A stretch of 23,574 bases of DNA from Bacillota bacterium (lineage in GTDB: Bacteria; Bacillota; Clostridia; Christensenellales; CAG-138): positions 1 through 23,574 of the forward strand of contig JAEYSE010000035.1 in the NCBI GenBank assembly GCA_023435025.1. The letters are read 5' to 3'. The position numbers and the translations under genes are program-made. Positions 22,947 through 23,574 of the stretch are shown in pieces. How positions within the stretch are numbered: the stretch's first letter is position 1; each line of letters begins with the position of its first letter. The notes beneath the pieces are model-generated. The model was not told where the DNA came from. It saw only the letters and a program-made list of their open reading frames with translations, and ran no database searches.

Positions 22947-22996
22947 ACATTCTACTCCTTTTGCAAATCTACTTTGCATTTTGCCCATCCATCCGT

Positions 22997-23028
22997 AAGA
23001 AAAAGCGCCCCGTTTTAGACGAGGCGCC
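22997..23028 (-). terminator. Riboswitch-controlled terminator upstream of metK
   Basis: On the minus strand GCGCCTCG (23020-23027) pairs with CGGGGCGC (23005-23012), with one G-U pair, and a U-tract (22997-23004) follows. It lies directly downstream of the SAM-I aptamer and about 50 bases before the metK start, the expected place for the off-state terminator. Confidence 0.88.
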
Positions 23029-23041
23029 AAAATTCGGGTTT

Positions 23042-23146
23042 CTCATCTCCCGGCCTATAAATAGGCCGCAGGAATTAGCACCTTGCGCTTCTTCGGCGTA
23101 GGTTGCCGGGTTTCATCGGGCCAGTCCCTCAACCACTCTGGATAAG
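23042..23146 (-). promoter_or_regulatory. SAM-I (S-box) riboswitch aptamer
   Basis: The minus strand shows the conserved S-box blocks in order: CTTATC, GAGGGACTGGCCC, GATGAAACCCGGCAACC, AAGGTGCTAATTCC, and GGAGATGAGA. CTTATC (23141-23146) pairs with GATGAG (23042-23047) to close the P1 helix. In this class, bound SAM stabilises P1 and allows the downstream terminator to form, so metK is shut off when SAM is abundant. Confidence 0.95.
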
Positions 23147-23166
23147 GCTATGCAATTGTTACATTC

Positions 23167-23195
23167 AGCGTAGCATCCAAAACTAAAGCTGTCAA
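23167..23195 (-). promoter_or_regulatory. Promoter of the metK riboswitch transcript
   Basis: On the minus strand a perfect TTGACA (23190-23195) and TGC-TACGCT (hexamer 23167-23172) are 17 bases apart. Transcription should start near 23160, just ahead of the aptamer. The -35 begins eight bases after the stop of the upstream transporter gene. Confidence 0.75.
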
Positions 23196-23202
23196 GTATG
23201 AC

Positions 23203-23574
23203 TTAAAACCACTTGTTCTTCTTGAAATAGATGATCTCAGCGACTACAACAGCGATGCTGATCAGTATGACCACCGTATACATATGAGGCCAGGAAAATT
23301 CCGGCATCTGCAAATTCATACCATACCACCCTACGATGAGCGTGAGTGGCAGGAATATTGACGTAACCACGGTGAATATTTTCATCACTTTGTTCAGGCT
23401 GATGTCCATCTCCGTCTCATAAGATTCGCGCACCTGCGTGACATAATCCCGCAGGTTGAGCGCGCTGTGGTACAACCTGTCCACCCGGGTGGAATACAGA
23501 TGAAAATAGCGCATGGCGTGCTCGTCGTACATGTCGTTTTCGTTTTCTTCCATTTCGTCCAGTGCCGCGAGCAA
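23203..23574 (-). CDS. CorA family transporter, C-terminal part (5' end outside window)
   Basis: The last 123 residues of a second CorA-type metal ion transporter. The long soluble helix (HLYSTRVDRLYHSALNLRDY) leads into two membrane helices, with the signature YGMN in LIVGWYGMNLQMPEF between them. The protein ends in the basic FKKNKWF tail usual for the family. The reading frame is open to the window edge, so the true start is outside. The GMN loop differs from the CorA at 17299-18231 (YGMNLQMPEF against FGMNTGVPWE), so these are diverged paralogs. No terminator is seen before the metK promoter. Confidence 0.9.
   Translation of the reverse strand: MLAALDEMEENENDMYDEHAMRYFHLYSTRVDRLYHSALNLRDYVTQVRESYETEMDISLNKVMKIFTVVTSIFLPLTLIVGWYGMNLQMPEFSWPHMYTVVILISIAVVVAEIIYFKKNKWF

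Noticed and set aside
22947..23030. Longer N terminus for MetK
   Set aside because: It would translate the riboswitch terminator; the start at 22946 matches the conserved MetK start and has AAAGGAG.

Overview
The window looks like a chromosomal housekeeping stretch from an anaerobic, Gram-positive-type Bacillota (Clostridia). This is inferred from four things: an electron-bifurcating NfnAB pair, a SAM-I riboswitch in front of metK, strong AGGAGG-type ribosome binding sites, and exported proteins with SH3/CAP, G5/M23 and lipobox architectures. Base composition is moderately GC-rich throughout. I see no rRNA, tRNA, CRISPR array, transposase, integrase or phage gene. Both ends cut through genes: mfd at the left and a corA-type transporter at the right.

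Layout. 1-1970: the 3' end of mfd, overlapped by a membrane-anchored alpha/beta hydrolase, then a bidirectional terminator. 1968-5036 (minus): a GNAT acetyltransferase and two exported proteins with matching signal peptides. One is very cysteine-rich with an exact five-residue cysteine periodicity; the other has three SH3 repeats plus a CAP domain. 5037-5352 is non-coding and holds a plus-strand-oriented terminator with no gene in front of it. 5353-7608 (minus): nfnB and nfnA behind a near-consensus promoter whose -35 is overlapped by an inverted repeat. 7832-9541: a TGS/ThrRS-like nucleoside kinase. 9605-10207 (minus): a UPF0316/DUF2179 membrane protein. 10446-12376: a PepV-type dipeptidase and a CrtO-like membrane acyltransferase. 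12377-12852: a gene-free tract packed with consecutive GC-rich hairpins. 12853-14888: glmU and a YhhN-type membrane protein. 15067-17179: a helical-backbone solute-binding lipoprotein and a G5/M23 protein that has lost its catalytic histidines. 17299-19563: corA and murA. 19719-21677: two zinc-ribbon membrane proteins and a histidine phosphatase. 21768-23160 (minus): metK with a complete SAM-I riboswitch, terminator and promoter. 23203-end: a second corA, partial.

Functional links. GlmU makes UDP-GlcNAc and MurA commits it to peptidoglycan. The degenerate M23 protein, the SH3/CAP protein and perhaps PepV also concern the cell envelope or peptide turnover. NfnAB links ferredoxin, NADH and NADPH pools. 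MetK closes the SAM cycle under direct SAM feedback.

I did not find a clear multi-gene novel system. The least conventional elements are the cysteine-cored pentapeptide protein, the hairpin array at 12446-12638, the catalytically dead G5/M23 protein, the possible small RNA ending near 5343, and several inverted repeats placed on promoters or leaders.
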